The notes below the pieces were generated by a model. It was not told where the DNA came from and made no database searches. It saw only the letters and a list, made by a program, of their open reading frames with translations. The position numbers were made by a program, and so were the translations under genes. From contig JAJDNK010000010.1 in NCBI GenBank assembly GCA_022340715.1, positions 1 to 36,814 of the forward strand: 36,814 nt of DNA, written 5' to 3'. Below, piece after piece: positions 1-8,058 of this stretch (its first letter is position 1; each line of letters begins with the position of its first letter). This stretch comes from a bacterium BMS3Abin03. Lineage in GTDB: Bacteria; Bacteroidota; Ignavibacteria; Ignavibacteriales; Ignavibacteriaceae.

Positions 1-70
1 CGGTAAACAATTCTACAAGAACGATCCACGTGATTATGGAAACAATAACTATGTATATCCAGAAAAGCAT
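1..70 (-). CDS. Start of a putative membrane protein, cut by the left window edge
   Basis: Downstream of the TRAP permease stop, an ATG on the minus strand (complement of 68-70) follows an AAAGGA ribosome-binding site 4 bases away. The frame stays open to the window edge. The 23 visible residues begin MLFWIYIVIVSIITW and are almost entirely hydrophobic, so this is an N-terminal transmembrane helix or uncleaved signal anchor. The ATG lies 9 bases past the TRAP stop, so the two are probably co-transcribed. TRAP systems need a small permease (DctQ) as well as DctM, so DctQ is one candidate, but the fragment is too short to assign. Function unknown. Confidence 0.5.
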   Translation of the reverse strand, partial: MLFWIYIVIVSIITWIVLVELFT

Positions 71-79
71 AAAATCCTT

Positions 80-1354
80 TTAAAATATCTGCACTAAAAA
101 ATCCCCGATTTCCTGTGAAAAAATTATAATCGTTACTCCGACTGCAAGAGTTAGAGCAATTGGAGCGATACTCTCTTTAAGAATCAGGAAATGATTTTTA
201 ACTTTTACAAGTTGTCCGGCATAAGCACATAAGAGAGAAGGTGGCGGCATTAAATCGCCCATTGCAGCTAAAAGTGCTAAAGCCGATGCAACAACGATTT
301 CACTTTTACCTATAAATACAAACACAAGAGGAACACCGATAACCGATGCAGAAGCATAAGCAGAACCAAAGAAAGGCATTATCAGCGCGGCTAAATATTT
401 AACACTTTCCGGCATTTCTAAAGCGGTTACGGCAATAAATCCTCTTACACCGGTTAAAGCCATTATCTGAATGAACATTCCGACGCCTACCAAAATGCTC
501 ATCACCGGAAGTGCATTACGAACTGCACTTCGCATCATTTGGTATAGATTGTATTTCTCACCGGTTCCAAACCCTATTAATGCCCCTATTAAAAATATTA
601 ATGGAATCCCTAAGTGTGGCATCAGTTCTGGAAAAGTTCTTTCAGCAATTAGCAAAGCAATAACAACAATTAGAGGAATGAATAATTTTATACCGTGCTT
701 TGAATAAACCGGCTTTTCCATCTTAGTAAGAACTTCATCTATATCGAATTTCTTTAAATACCTATAGCGAAAATAAATTGCCGTTAATATCGCTGGAGGA
801 AATGAAGCAAGAAAAAGCGGACCTCCAAAACCGATATATGGCATATCTACTCCGCCGCCAATGATCATTGCAGGAATACTAATAGGTGGCGCAATTTCAC
901 CAAAGACAGCAGCCATAGCAATCAGAGCACCTGCAGCTTTTGGTGGAATGCCCATAGCTAAAAGAGCAGGAACAACCAGCGCACCGGTTGTAAGAATACA
1001 GGCAGAAGAAAGTCCCGTAAGCATACCAGGAAACATTATAAACAATGTTATTATGATCATTAAAAGTAAACGTGAACGGTAAAAATATTTTATCATTCCA
1101 TAACTGATCGTACCAAGAGCGCCAGTTGCATTGACAACTTTCATAAAAATCATTGCGGTTGCTATAATTAAAATTGCCTCTAAAAATCCGAAACTTCCTT
1201 CTACCAAATGCCTGACCGGAATACCTTCTCCGCCTGTTAGCGCTCCTGTTATCGCAGCAAGCATTAAAGAAACACCTGCCGGGAGCTTTAGCAGGAAAAC
1301 CCCAAGAGCAAATGTTGCGAGCATTACAATAAGAATCAGTAACTCGATGCTCAT
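80..1354 (-). CDS. dctM: TRAP transporter large permease subunit, DctM family
   Basis: The protein has 424 residues, a normal DctM length, and is hydrophobic throughout with roughly 11-13 predicted membrane segments. Features typical of the family are the GLSSACILTTGALVVPAL stretch near residue 115, the EIAPPISIPAMIIGG loop near residue 152, and the matching second-half loop with GDLMPPPSLL near residue 367. DctM is the ion-coupled channel subunit that, with DctQ and a periplasmic DctP binding protein, imports organic acids. The substrate cannot be read from this subunit. Its ATG directly abuts the stop of the PorV-like gene, which indicates translational coupling in the same operon. No DctP or recognisable DctQ lies upstream, which is unusual; a further membrane gene begins just downstream. 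Confidence 0.9.
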   Translation of the reverse strand: MSIELLILIVMLATFALGVFLLKLPAGVSLMLAAITGALTGGEGIPVRHLVEGSFGFLEAILIIATAMIFMKVVNATGALGTISYGMIKYFYRSRLLLMIIITLFIMFPGMLTGLSSACILTTGALVVPALLAMGIPPKAAGALIAMAAVFGEIAPPISIPAMIIGGGVDMPYIGFGGPLFLASFPPAILTAIYFRYRYLKKFDIDEVLTKMEKPVYSKHGIKLFIPLIVVIALLIAERTFPELMPHLGIPLIFLIGALIGFGTGEKYNLYQMMRSAVRNALPVMSILVGVGMFIQIMALTGVRGFIAVTALEMPESVKYLAALIMPFFGSAYASASVIGVPLVFVFIGKSEIVVASALALLAAMGDLMPPPSLLCAYAGQLVKVKNHFLILKESIAPIALTLAVGVTIIIFSQEIGDFLVQIF

Positions 1355-2374
1355 TTAGAATCCAACTTTTAGGGAAATGGAATGAACCGCTCCTAAACGT
1401 TCAAGATCAGCAAAGGCATAATCGACACCAACGGCAAAAGATTGCGGAACTTCCCAGCTTAATCCGAAACCAAGAGTTAATCTCCTTACATCATCATTAA
1501 AGTAGTAACCTGAACGAAAAGCAATTAAATCCTGCCATTTATATTCAATTCCAACTGAAGCATTTTCCGGTCCATCGTTCGGATGGTTTCCATCTATTCC
1601 TATTTTTATACTATTCGTTTGATCATAAATCATAACATCGCCTTTGCCCATTAGTTCCCAACCGATACCGACTCTGAAGTTTACCGGCAATTCCCATGTT
1701 TCTGTTTTAAGATTGCTTGCAACACCGATGTTCGTCGCATTGTTCGGATTAGGGTCATAAGTCTTTTGAAGATCGCGTCCTTCGAGTGTCATTCTTGTTC
1801 CGAAATTTGAAAGAGCCATGCCGATCTTTATTCCTTTATAACCGGTATTTAACCTTGTTCCGATATCGACTGCTAACGCAGATGCGGTTTCATTATAAAT
1901 ATTCTGCGTGATGTATTTAAGAGTTACTCCAAACGAAAAGAAATCTACAAGACGCGCGGAATAAGTAAGCCCTACCATTACATCTGAAGCATCAAAATAA
2001 TTTCCCGTTCCTTTCGGTTCTGCTTCAGTAGTAATTTCCATTTCACCCATTGTAAGAACAATTGCACTAATGCCAATTTTATGATCTTCACTTACCGGGA
2101 GAACAATTCCAAAATACTGATGTTTTAAATCAACAAACCAATCGGTATAAGAAGCTAAAACAGAAATTGAATTTACACCTACGAGTCCTGCCGGATTCCA
2201 GTAAGTCGAACTTACATCATTAACCAAACCTGCATTTGCACCTGCCATTCCAAGAGAAGCAGCATCGACGCCTATTTTTAAAAACTGTGCAGCCGTTGTT
2301 CCGGCTTTATTTGTTTCTTGTCCGTAATTAGGAATTAAGGAAAGAATGAAAATAATTGCTGTAAAAAATTTCAT
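1355..2374 (-). CDS. PorV/PorQ-family outer-membrane beta-barrel protein
   Basis: A 339-residue exported protein with a signal peptide (about residues 1-19). It then shows the family hallmarks AAQFLKIGVDAASLGMAGA and STYWNPAGL, followed by alternating beta strands and a terminal Phe as in outer-membrane barrels. The family (FadL-like fold) includes PorV, the T9SS shuttle that captures the C-terminal domains of cargo, and PorQ. Several diverged copies per genome are usual in this group, so this is not necessarily the central PorV. It starts 10 bases after a T9SS cargo gene and abuts dctM, so it may serve the neighbouring cargo or act as a porin. That role is inference. Confidence 0.85.
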   Translation of the reverse strand: MKFFTAIIFILSLIPNYGQETNKAGTTAAQFLKIGVDAASLGMAGANAGLVNDVSSTYWNPAGLVGVNSISVLASYTDWFVDLKHQYFGIVLPVSEDHKIGISAIVLTMGEMEITTEAEPKGTGNYFDASDVMVGLTYSARLVDFFSFGVTLKYITQNIYNETASALAVDIGTRLNTGYKGIKIGMALSNFGTRMTLEGRDLQKTYDPNPNNATNIGVASNLKTETWELPVNFRVGIGWELMGKGDVMIYDQTNSIKIGIDGNHPNDGPENASVGIEYKWQDLIAFRSGYYFNDDVRRLTLGFGLSWEVPQSFAVGVDYAFADLERLGAVHSISLKVGF

Positions 2375-2384
2375 CTATTTTTCC

Positions 2385-5249
2385 TTATTTAATTAAAGCG
2401 AATTTACCGCGATGAATATTGCCGTAAGGATCTTCCACAACATAGATATAAACTCCGAATGCCAGTGCCTGATTCCAGTCCGTTAATAGATTCCAGCTTA
2501 AAGAGCCTTCACCATCGTTATGATGAATTGTTTTAACAAGGGTGCCGGCAACTGTATAGATATAAATATCACATTCCGGCGGCAAATACATAAACTGAAT
2601 TTCCCTTACATTCTGAAGCGATTCATATTTTGATGTAACGATATAAGGATTGGGTACAACTCTAATCTGGCTTAAGTCTGCATCTTTCGCATCGAACTGC
2701 GTTTGTGAAAATTCAAAAGCATATACATCTTTTTCCGTTAAGGCATTATAACATGTAATATTTATGATCGTTCCCAGGCTTGGCGGACGTTTTAATGTAT
2801 CCAATGGGGTATTGAGTATTGAAACCTGGTAAGCAAATTCATAAGCATTCATTGCAGGATTCGGATCTCCAACGGAAGGCGCCGGATCAGGGTAAGGAAT
2901 TCTTGTAATAAATATCGTTTCCCCTTCATCCCACTGGTTGTTATTATTTGCATCCAGGATTTCAAAACATACTTTATGGTCTGTATTAGTATTCCAGATT
3001 GTAAACGGAACACTATATTTTGCAACCGAGCCGCTCAATCCCCATGAATATGCGATACTTTCTTCTTCTGTGAAACGAATTGAATAGCTTGCCGATTTTG
3101 AAGCAGTGTCTGCCTGTGTAAATAAAGATGCAGAAATATACCACGATGTATCACTGCTTATATTTGTTGGTCCTTCAACATTTTTTCCATTACCATCTGT
3201 TATAGATTTTATACCTCCAATTTTATTATCGGAAGAAACTTTAACTCTGAATCCGTCAATAACAGGATGATCGATATCCGTGATATCACGCGAATCATAA
3301 ATAATAGTATTATTCTGATCGAGCCTTGTAATTGAAAATTGCTTTGCCGGATTACCTTCAAAGGTGATTTTATACGGAGAAGTTTTTAAAGAATTATCAT
3401 CAATAATTTCAATATCAATAACACCAGTACCGGTGCCCCTTGTATGAGTAAATGTTTTTACCTTTGAAGGGATCTTGCCGGTTGCATCCGGTTTAGGAGT
3501 GACAGTAACAAAATAATTTACCTGTGGTCCATCTCCTTTTGTACCTTCTAATGAATATAAAGTTGGAGTGCCTTTATCATAGGAAACTATTGTGTAGGAA
3601 TATGCAATTCCATTCACGACATTTGAATCAACCCAGTTATGTCTTAAACCGTTATCGGAGCCAAGCCAGATTAATGGATTTATAGGATCATTACCTTTAA
3701 TATTATCAACAAGATCAAATTGAGCTGTAGGAACGTACCCAAAAGTTCTTCCTTGTGAATCCGTAATTTTTGTTCCCCAGGTAGTACCGCCATCTTCACT
3801 TCTAAAGATTTTATATCCCTCAAAATCTGCTTCATTGGTTGAGGGATCAATGAAATTTTCAGGAGAATCATTCCAGTATAGTGTAATTCTTCCATCGCCT
3901 GCTACAGCGGAAAGGGAAGGAGAGGGCGGCGCAATTGGCCCATTGAATTTCGCATCGTATAATTCTTTGGCTGCCCAAAGATTACTGTAATAATCGGCAT
4001 CATCATCACCAGCAACAACTGCGATCGTCATTTTTACAGTGTCACCAGCATCGATATCAAAAGGTCCGGTCGCTGCAATCCATACCAAATCTTCTTTAAC
4101 TGTAATCAAAGAAACATCATCGATTCTCTTGTTTGCACCGTGAAAGAAATTTCCTGCTTCGGCAAGTATGTTTGGATTGGTAGGATCGCTGGAAATTATT
4201 GCCCATAATCTTCTGTCATCGGTTGGTCCGGGATCAGTGAAGTAATGAAAATCAGTCACGCCCATATTATAAGGAGTTTCAAGAAAGATTGTTCCGAATG
4301 TATAATCCTCGGTAATGCCTAATGAATTGGGAACTGTTGCTCCTCCGATATCGCCATCAAAATCTCTTTGTGCAATTGAGAATACGTTCGAATTATCTTC
4401 AAATGTAGAATCCCTTAGTAAAAGAATTTCCTGTCCGTAATCACTGCAGTCAGGATCCTGGTAAAAACCAGTATAGCATCCTTTTAAGTCTTTCCCACTT
4501 TTGTTTATGATCCAGAATTCATAAAACAAAGCATCTTCTGCATAAACTCTTCCGTAAGTATAAGCCATTTCATGAATTTCTATTCCAACTACATCTCCTT
4601 GTTGATTATTTGCATCGGTATATTCCATATAGATATCCCGATCTGAAGCAAACTCATCGGGAACCTGTTCTCCTGTCTGAGGATTTCGTCTGAATATCCC
4701 GGGCCAAAATGGATTACCTTCTTCATCAACTGGCCAGGTATTTACTAAATCGCTGTGTGCTAAATATGGAGTTTGTCCATTATAAAGAAGAACATCATGA
4801 GGACTCGGATCCAACGCAGGATTGTAATGTGTCTTGCCATAAGAACCATCTTTAGCAGTGAAGTCTTCGTTATCGTTATCTGTCCATGCATCTATTACAT
4901 TTCCCTGATCGCCGTTTTGAGAGTTTTCTTTTATTGCAAAGAAAATAGAAAAATCATCGACCAAGCCGGTGAAATGTTCACGCGGATAACGAATATCGAA
5001 AAACACATCAGTAGGTGCGTTACCAACATCTTCAAATCTAGTATCGCTAACCTGTCCGTAATTCATTGTTAAATTCTGAAGCTGACCTTTTGTTTGTACA
5101 CCAACTCCTTCATCTGCAAAACCCATTATCTTCATTCTTCTGTTTTCTTTTTTTTCAGGTGCATCTGTATCCTGTGAAAAGATCACGCCATTGGAAATTA
5201 TCATCATTAAAAATGAAAGAAGAATTTGTGCCGAGTAAAATTTTTTCAT
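2385..5249 (-). CDS. Large secreted protein with FnIII-like domain and T9SS C-terminal sorting domain
   Basis: 954 residues from the ATG at 5249, which is 9 bases after a GGAG site. An upstream in-frame TTG at 5264 lacks its own ribosome-binding site and would put residues before the signal peptide. After the signal peptide comes a long region rich in Asp, Asn and aromatic residues with no domain I can name. A fibronectin-III-like segment follows near residues 435-580 (GRITLYWNDSPEN, then an Asp-box-like SEDGGTTW). The last 90 or so residues (VVPNPYIVTSKYES, then VYIYVVEDPYGNIHRGKFAL) form a T9SS type A-like sorting domain. It should reach the cell surface or medium through T9SS. It lies between a TonB receptor and a PorV-like gene and is not a SusD homologue. 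Biochemical function unknown. Confidence 0.85.
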   Translation of the reverse strand: MKKFYSAQILLSFLMMIISNGVIFSQDTDAPEKKENRRMKIMGFADEGVGVQTKGQLQNLTMNYGQVSDTRFEDVGNAPTDVFFDIRYPREHFTGLVDDFSIFFAIKENSQNGDQGNVIDAWTDNDNEDFTAKDGSYGKTHYNPALDPSPHDVLLYNGQTPYLAHSDLVNTWPVDEEGNPFWPGIFRRNPQTGEQVPDEFASDRDIYMEYTDANNQQGDVVGIEIHEMAYTYGRVYAEDALFYEFWIINKSGKDLKGCYTGFYQDPDCSDYGQEILLLRDSTFEDNSNVFSIAQRDFDGDIGGATVPNSLGITEDYTFGTIFLETPYNMGVTDFHYFTDPGPTDDRRLWAIISSDPTNPNILAEAGNFFHGANKRIDDVSLITVKEDLVWIAATGPFDIDAGDTVKMTIAVVAGDDDADYYSNLWAAKELYDAKFNGPIAPPSPSLSAVAGDGRITLYWNDSPENFIDPSTNEADFEGYKIFRSEDGGTTWGTKITDSQGRTFGYVPTAQFDLVDNIKGNDPINPLIWLGSDNGLRHNWVDSNVVNGIAYSYTIVSYDKGTPTLYSLEGTKGDGPQVNYFVTVTPKPDATGKIPSKVKTFTHTRGTGTGVIDIEIIDDNSLKTSPYKITFEGNPAKQFSITRLDQNNTIIYDSRDITDIDHPVIDGFRVKVSSDNKIGGIKSITDGNGKNVEGPTNISSDTSWYISASLFTQADTASKSASYSIRFTEEESIAYSWGLSGSVAKYSVPFTIWNTNTDHKVCFEILDANNNNQWDEGETIFITRIPYPDPAPSVGDPNPAMNAYEFAYQVSILNTPLDTLKRPPSLGTIINITCYNALTEKDVYAFEFSQTQFDAKDADLSQIRVVPNPYIVTSKYESLQNVREIQFMYLPPECDIYIYTVAGTLVKTIHHNDGEGSLSWNLLTDWNQALAFGVYIYVVEDPYGNIHRGKFALIK

Positions 5250-5264
5250 AAATGAAATCTCCAA

Positions 5265-8006
5265 TTAAAATTCTATATAGAATCCTGCGCGGATTGTTCT
5301 TCTCGTATCCAAATTTGATGGATTGGCCTGCCTGTCTTTCGGCAAAACGGATGTTGGCCCCTGGTCCAAAGCTTCACCTGTGCGTGTCCATATTAATCTT
5401 GTGTTCATTGCATCGAATACATTTTCTACATCCATGTAAGCTGTGATATCGAGAATGCCTGCAGGAATTCTTCTTGATAAACGCAGATCGAGATTGTAAG
5501 TCCATGGTCTTCTTGCACTGTTAACTTCAGGAACAATATTCGACTCTTCTGCAGCTCTTGATGTTGGTGTATAAGGTAAACCGCTTCCCACAGTAAATAC
5601 ACTTGTAAGCGAAAAAAGTTCAAAGGGATAAAATCCAAAAACTTCAGGACCAATATTTTCAGGAAGTCTTACATTCAAAAATGTATTTATCTTATGTCGC
5701 TGGTCGAAATCGAGATAAAAATTTCTGTTTGGTCTTAGGTGTGCACTTTCTTCCCTATAAGAATTAAAACCTTCGCTTGGATCTGATTCATTACCTTGCG
5801 CATACATCAGAGAATAAGTGATTCTGAAACTATAATAATCGCTGAATCTTTTATCGAGTGTAATGTCTATTCCCTGAACTCTTCCGAAATCAGCATTTGT
5901 GAATATTGTATAATCTCTTCCTACAAAATAATAGTAGCTCGAAATAAGATTTGAAATGTCTTTTGAATATGCAGTTACAGTTAATCCCCAGTCGGAAGAA
6001 ATCTCTTGCTGCAAACCAACTTCAAGTGAAACAGTTTTTTCCGGTTTTAAAGCGGGATTGCCAATCAAAGCATCGTTTGCAAGAATGTCTCTTAATGCAT
6101 CGTTTCTATAGATGTCATAGAATCTCGGTATCTGGAAGAAGTGCCCATAAGCAAAATAAATGGAAGTCTTATCAGAAATTGGGTGTGCGATTCCTATTCT
6201 TGGACTAAATTGTAAGTGAGGGGAGACCGGTACTTTATCAACTGCTCTATAATCTGCTGAGCCCGAGGGTGTCGTATAGATTTCAAGAATATCGGATGGA
6301 TCAGGGTAAGCATCAGCACGAGGATCAAAATAATCTACACGAACACCGACCTTTAAAATCATAAAGCTGTATTCAACTTTATCCTGGACGTAAAATGCGG
6401 CTTCGATAGGAGAGTACTTAAAGAACTCAATATTAGTTCTTGGCGCCATTCCTATTCTATGTCTGAAAATTTCATGGTTTTTGAATTCAAACCCGGTTCT
6501 TAGTTGATGATTATTTGTTATCTGGCTTTCAAGGTTAGCCTTAAGTAAGTACTGAGTGCTTTCTGTTTCTCTCCAGTAACGAACATCACCGTATCGAAAA
6601 CTGCCTTCAACACCACCAACATACAAACGTGTATAATAATCACTGAATATCAAATCGCCAGTGACTGCATCAAAAATTACTGTACGATCAGGAACAATAT
6701 CGCTTTCAAAATCTTTTATTCTTCCGAATGTGAAATCATAAAATGTATTCTGTGAAAGAACATGCTTAATGTTTATCGTCTGCCTGTTTGATAATACTTT
6801 GTTGATTGGGTATGCACCAAGTCTGTTCAGACTATCAAGACCTGTATCGAACCAATGCCAGTACTTATAAGCATGATCATATTCCTGGTTGAAATTCTGA
6901 GACCAATCATACGATCCGCGAACAGTAAAAGTTGATGCAATTGGATAAGTAAGCTTTAAAGTTGCTGATCGATATAAATCATATCCGAAGGGAAGAGGAC
7001 TGTCTTCATTTCTAAAGCGACTAGATGCGAAAAATTTGAGATCGGGGAAAAATGGAACTGGTCCCGATAAACTACCAGAAAGTGTTCCAAGCATTTTTAT
7101 CCCGAGATAGTTCTGCGTATAAGGATCATCAAGAACCGAAACAAAATCGTAAGCTGAGGTTCCATCGGATTTTCTTACTACATCTTTATATTTTTCTTTT
7201 TCTGCTTCCGGTAAAGATTTTACATCATCCCGGTTCATGTTCCAGTCTTTTTCGTGATAAGGAGAAGAGTTAAGCATTGGAGATTCATACAATAATTTTC
7301 CCGAATACTTGCTTCCTCCATCTTTGGTATTAATTGTTACAATACCATCTGCCGCGTTGCCATATTCAGCATCAAATGTACCGAGATGTGCCTGCAATTC
7401 CTGAACATTCTCGACCTCAATTTCACCAGCTAAGCTTCTTAGAAAGGGATTTGTTAATGGAACACCATCAACCTGGTAAACAGTACCACCGGTACGTCCA
7501 CCCCTGATATGAAATGCACCGTCAGTTCCAACGGTTACGCCTGCTTGCAGTTTCAGAACTTCATTGATATCCTGGGCACCGAGATCTTCAACTATCATCG
7601 AACCATCGACTACAACTCTTGTGGAAGTAAGATCTTGCTGAACGACAGGATTCTTTGCAATTACAACAACTTCAGTTCCAATATCGATGGCTGTACTTGA
7701 TAACTCAGCGTTGAGTTCCGAAGTGAGGTCGGCCATAATTTTTACATCTTCGAAAGTTATGGTCTGATAGCCGATCATTGAAACCTGAACACGGTAAGTG
7801 CCGGGAGGAATGTTATTAATGAAGTAGAATCCTGTTAAATCAGAAGCGGCGCCAAGTGTTGTACCGAGCACAACAACATTAGCACCTATCAAAACTTCGC
7901 CGGTTTCTTTCTCTTTAATGAAACCATTTAGCTTTCCGGTTTCCCCTGCATAGATTGCTGGGGTACAAATTAATGCAATTAAAAGTAATATGATAAATGA
8001 TCGCAC
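5265..8006 (-). CDS. TonB-dependent outer-membrane receptor with carboxypeptidase-regulatory-like N domain
   Basis: A 913-residue receptor. A signal peptide (1-20) is followed by a CarboxypepD_reg-like beta-sandwich (about 25-105, with GEVLIGANVVVLGTTLGA and GYQTITF). A plug domain comes next (about 125-230, with DINEVLKLQAGVTV and IRGGRTGGTVYQVDGVPL), then a 22-strand-type barrel ending in FYIEF, the terminal aromatic expected for outer-membrane insertion. The start is a GTG (complement of 8004-8006) placed 6 bases after GAGGT. Such receptors import large or scarce ligands with TonB-ExbBD energy. There is no SusD partner; the next gene, 15 bases away, is a T9SS cargo. Ligand unknown. Confidence 0.92.
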   Translation of the reverse strand: MRSFIILLLIALICTPAIYAGETGKLNGFIKEKETGEVLIGANVVVLGTTLGAASDLTGFYFINNIPPGTYRVQVSMIGYQTITFEDVKIMADLTSELNAELSSTAIDIGTEVVVIAKNPVVQQDLTSTRVVVDGSMIVEDLGAQDINEVLKLQAGVTVGTDGAFHIRGGRTGGTVYQVDGVPLTNPFLRSLAGEIEVENVQELQAHLGTFDAEYGNAADGIVTINTKDGGSKYSGKLLYESPMLNSSPYHEKDWNMNRDDVKSLPEAEKEKYKDVVRKSDGTSAYDFVSVLDDPYTQNYLGIKMLGTLSGSLSGPVPFFPDLKFFASSRFRNEDSPLPFGYDLYRSATLKLTYPIASTFTVRGSYDWSQNFNQEYDHAYKYWHWFDTGLDSLNRLGAYPINKVLSNRQTINIKHVLSQNTFYDFTFGRIKDFESDIVPDRTVIFDAVTGDLIFSDYYTRLYVGGVEGSFRYGDVRYWRETESTQYLLKANLESQITNNHQLRTGFEFKNHEIFRHRIGMAPRTNIEFFKYSPIEAAFYVQDKVEYSFMILKVGVRVDYFDPRADAYPDPSDILEIYTTPSGSADYRAVDKVPVSPHLQFSPRIGIAHPISDKTSIYFAYGHFFQIPRFYDIYRNDALRDILANDALIGNPALKPEKTVSLEVGLQQEISSDWGLTVTAYSKDISNLISSYYYFVGRDYTIFTNADFGRVQGIDITLDKRFSDYYSFRITYSLMYAQGNESDPSEGFNSYREESAHLRPNRNFYLDFDQRHKINTFLNVRLPENIGPEVFGFYPFELFSLTSVFTVGSGLPYTPTSRAAEESNIVPEVNSARRPWTYNLDLRLSRRIPAGILDITAYMDVENVFDAMNTRLIWTRTGEALDQGPTSVLPKDRQANPSNLDTRRTIRAGFYIEF

Positions 8007-8028
8007 AATTTACCTCAAAAAATTAATC

Positions 8029-8044
8029 TGAAACTTAAGTTTCA
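8029..8044. repeat. Perfect 16-bp palindrome upstream of the TonB receptor
   Basis: TGAAACTTAAGTTTCA is exactly self-complementary. It lies in the 52-base gap between the Asp-box cargo gene and the receptor, about 23 bases upstream of the receptor GTG. Read on the minus strand it could fold as a 6-bp stem with a TTAA loop, followed after a few bases by a T run. It could be a dimeric-regulator operator, a weak terminator or attenuator after the upstream gene, or a processing site. No assignment is possible from one copy. Confidence 0.5.
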
Positions 8045-8058
8045 ATCTATAAAAGGTG

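Noticed and set aside
4773..5072. 99-codon plus-strand frame inside the 954-aa cargo gene
   Set aside because: Antisense shadow of a well-supported gene, with no independent signal.
5250..5264. TTG start adding five residues to the 954-aa T9SS cargo
   Set aside because: No ribosome-binding site of its own; the GGAG within this stretch serves the ATG at 5249, which begins a normal signal peptide.
5265..8006. SusC of a SusCD glycan-uptake pair
   Set aside because: No SusD/RagB homologue lies adjacent; the neighbour is a T9SS cargo. There are no glycoside hydrolases nearby.
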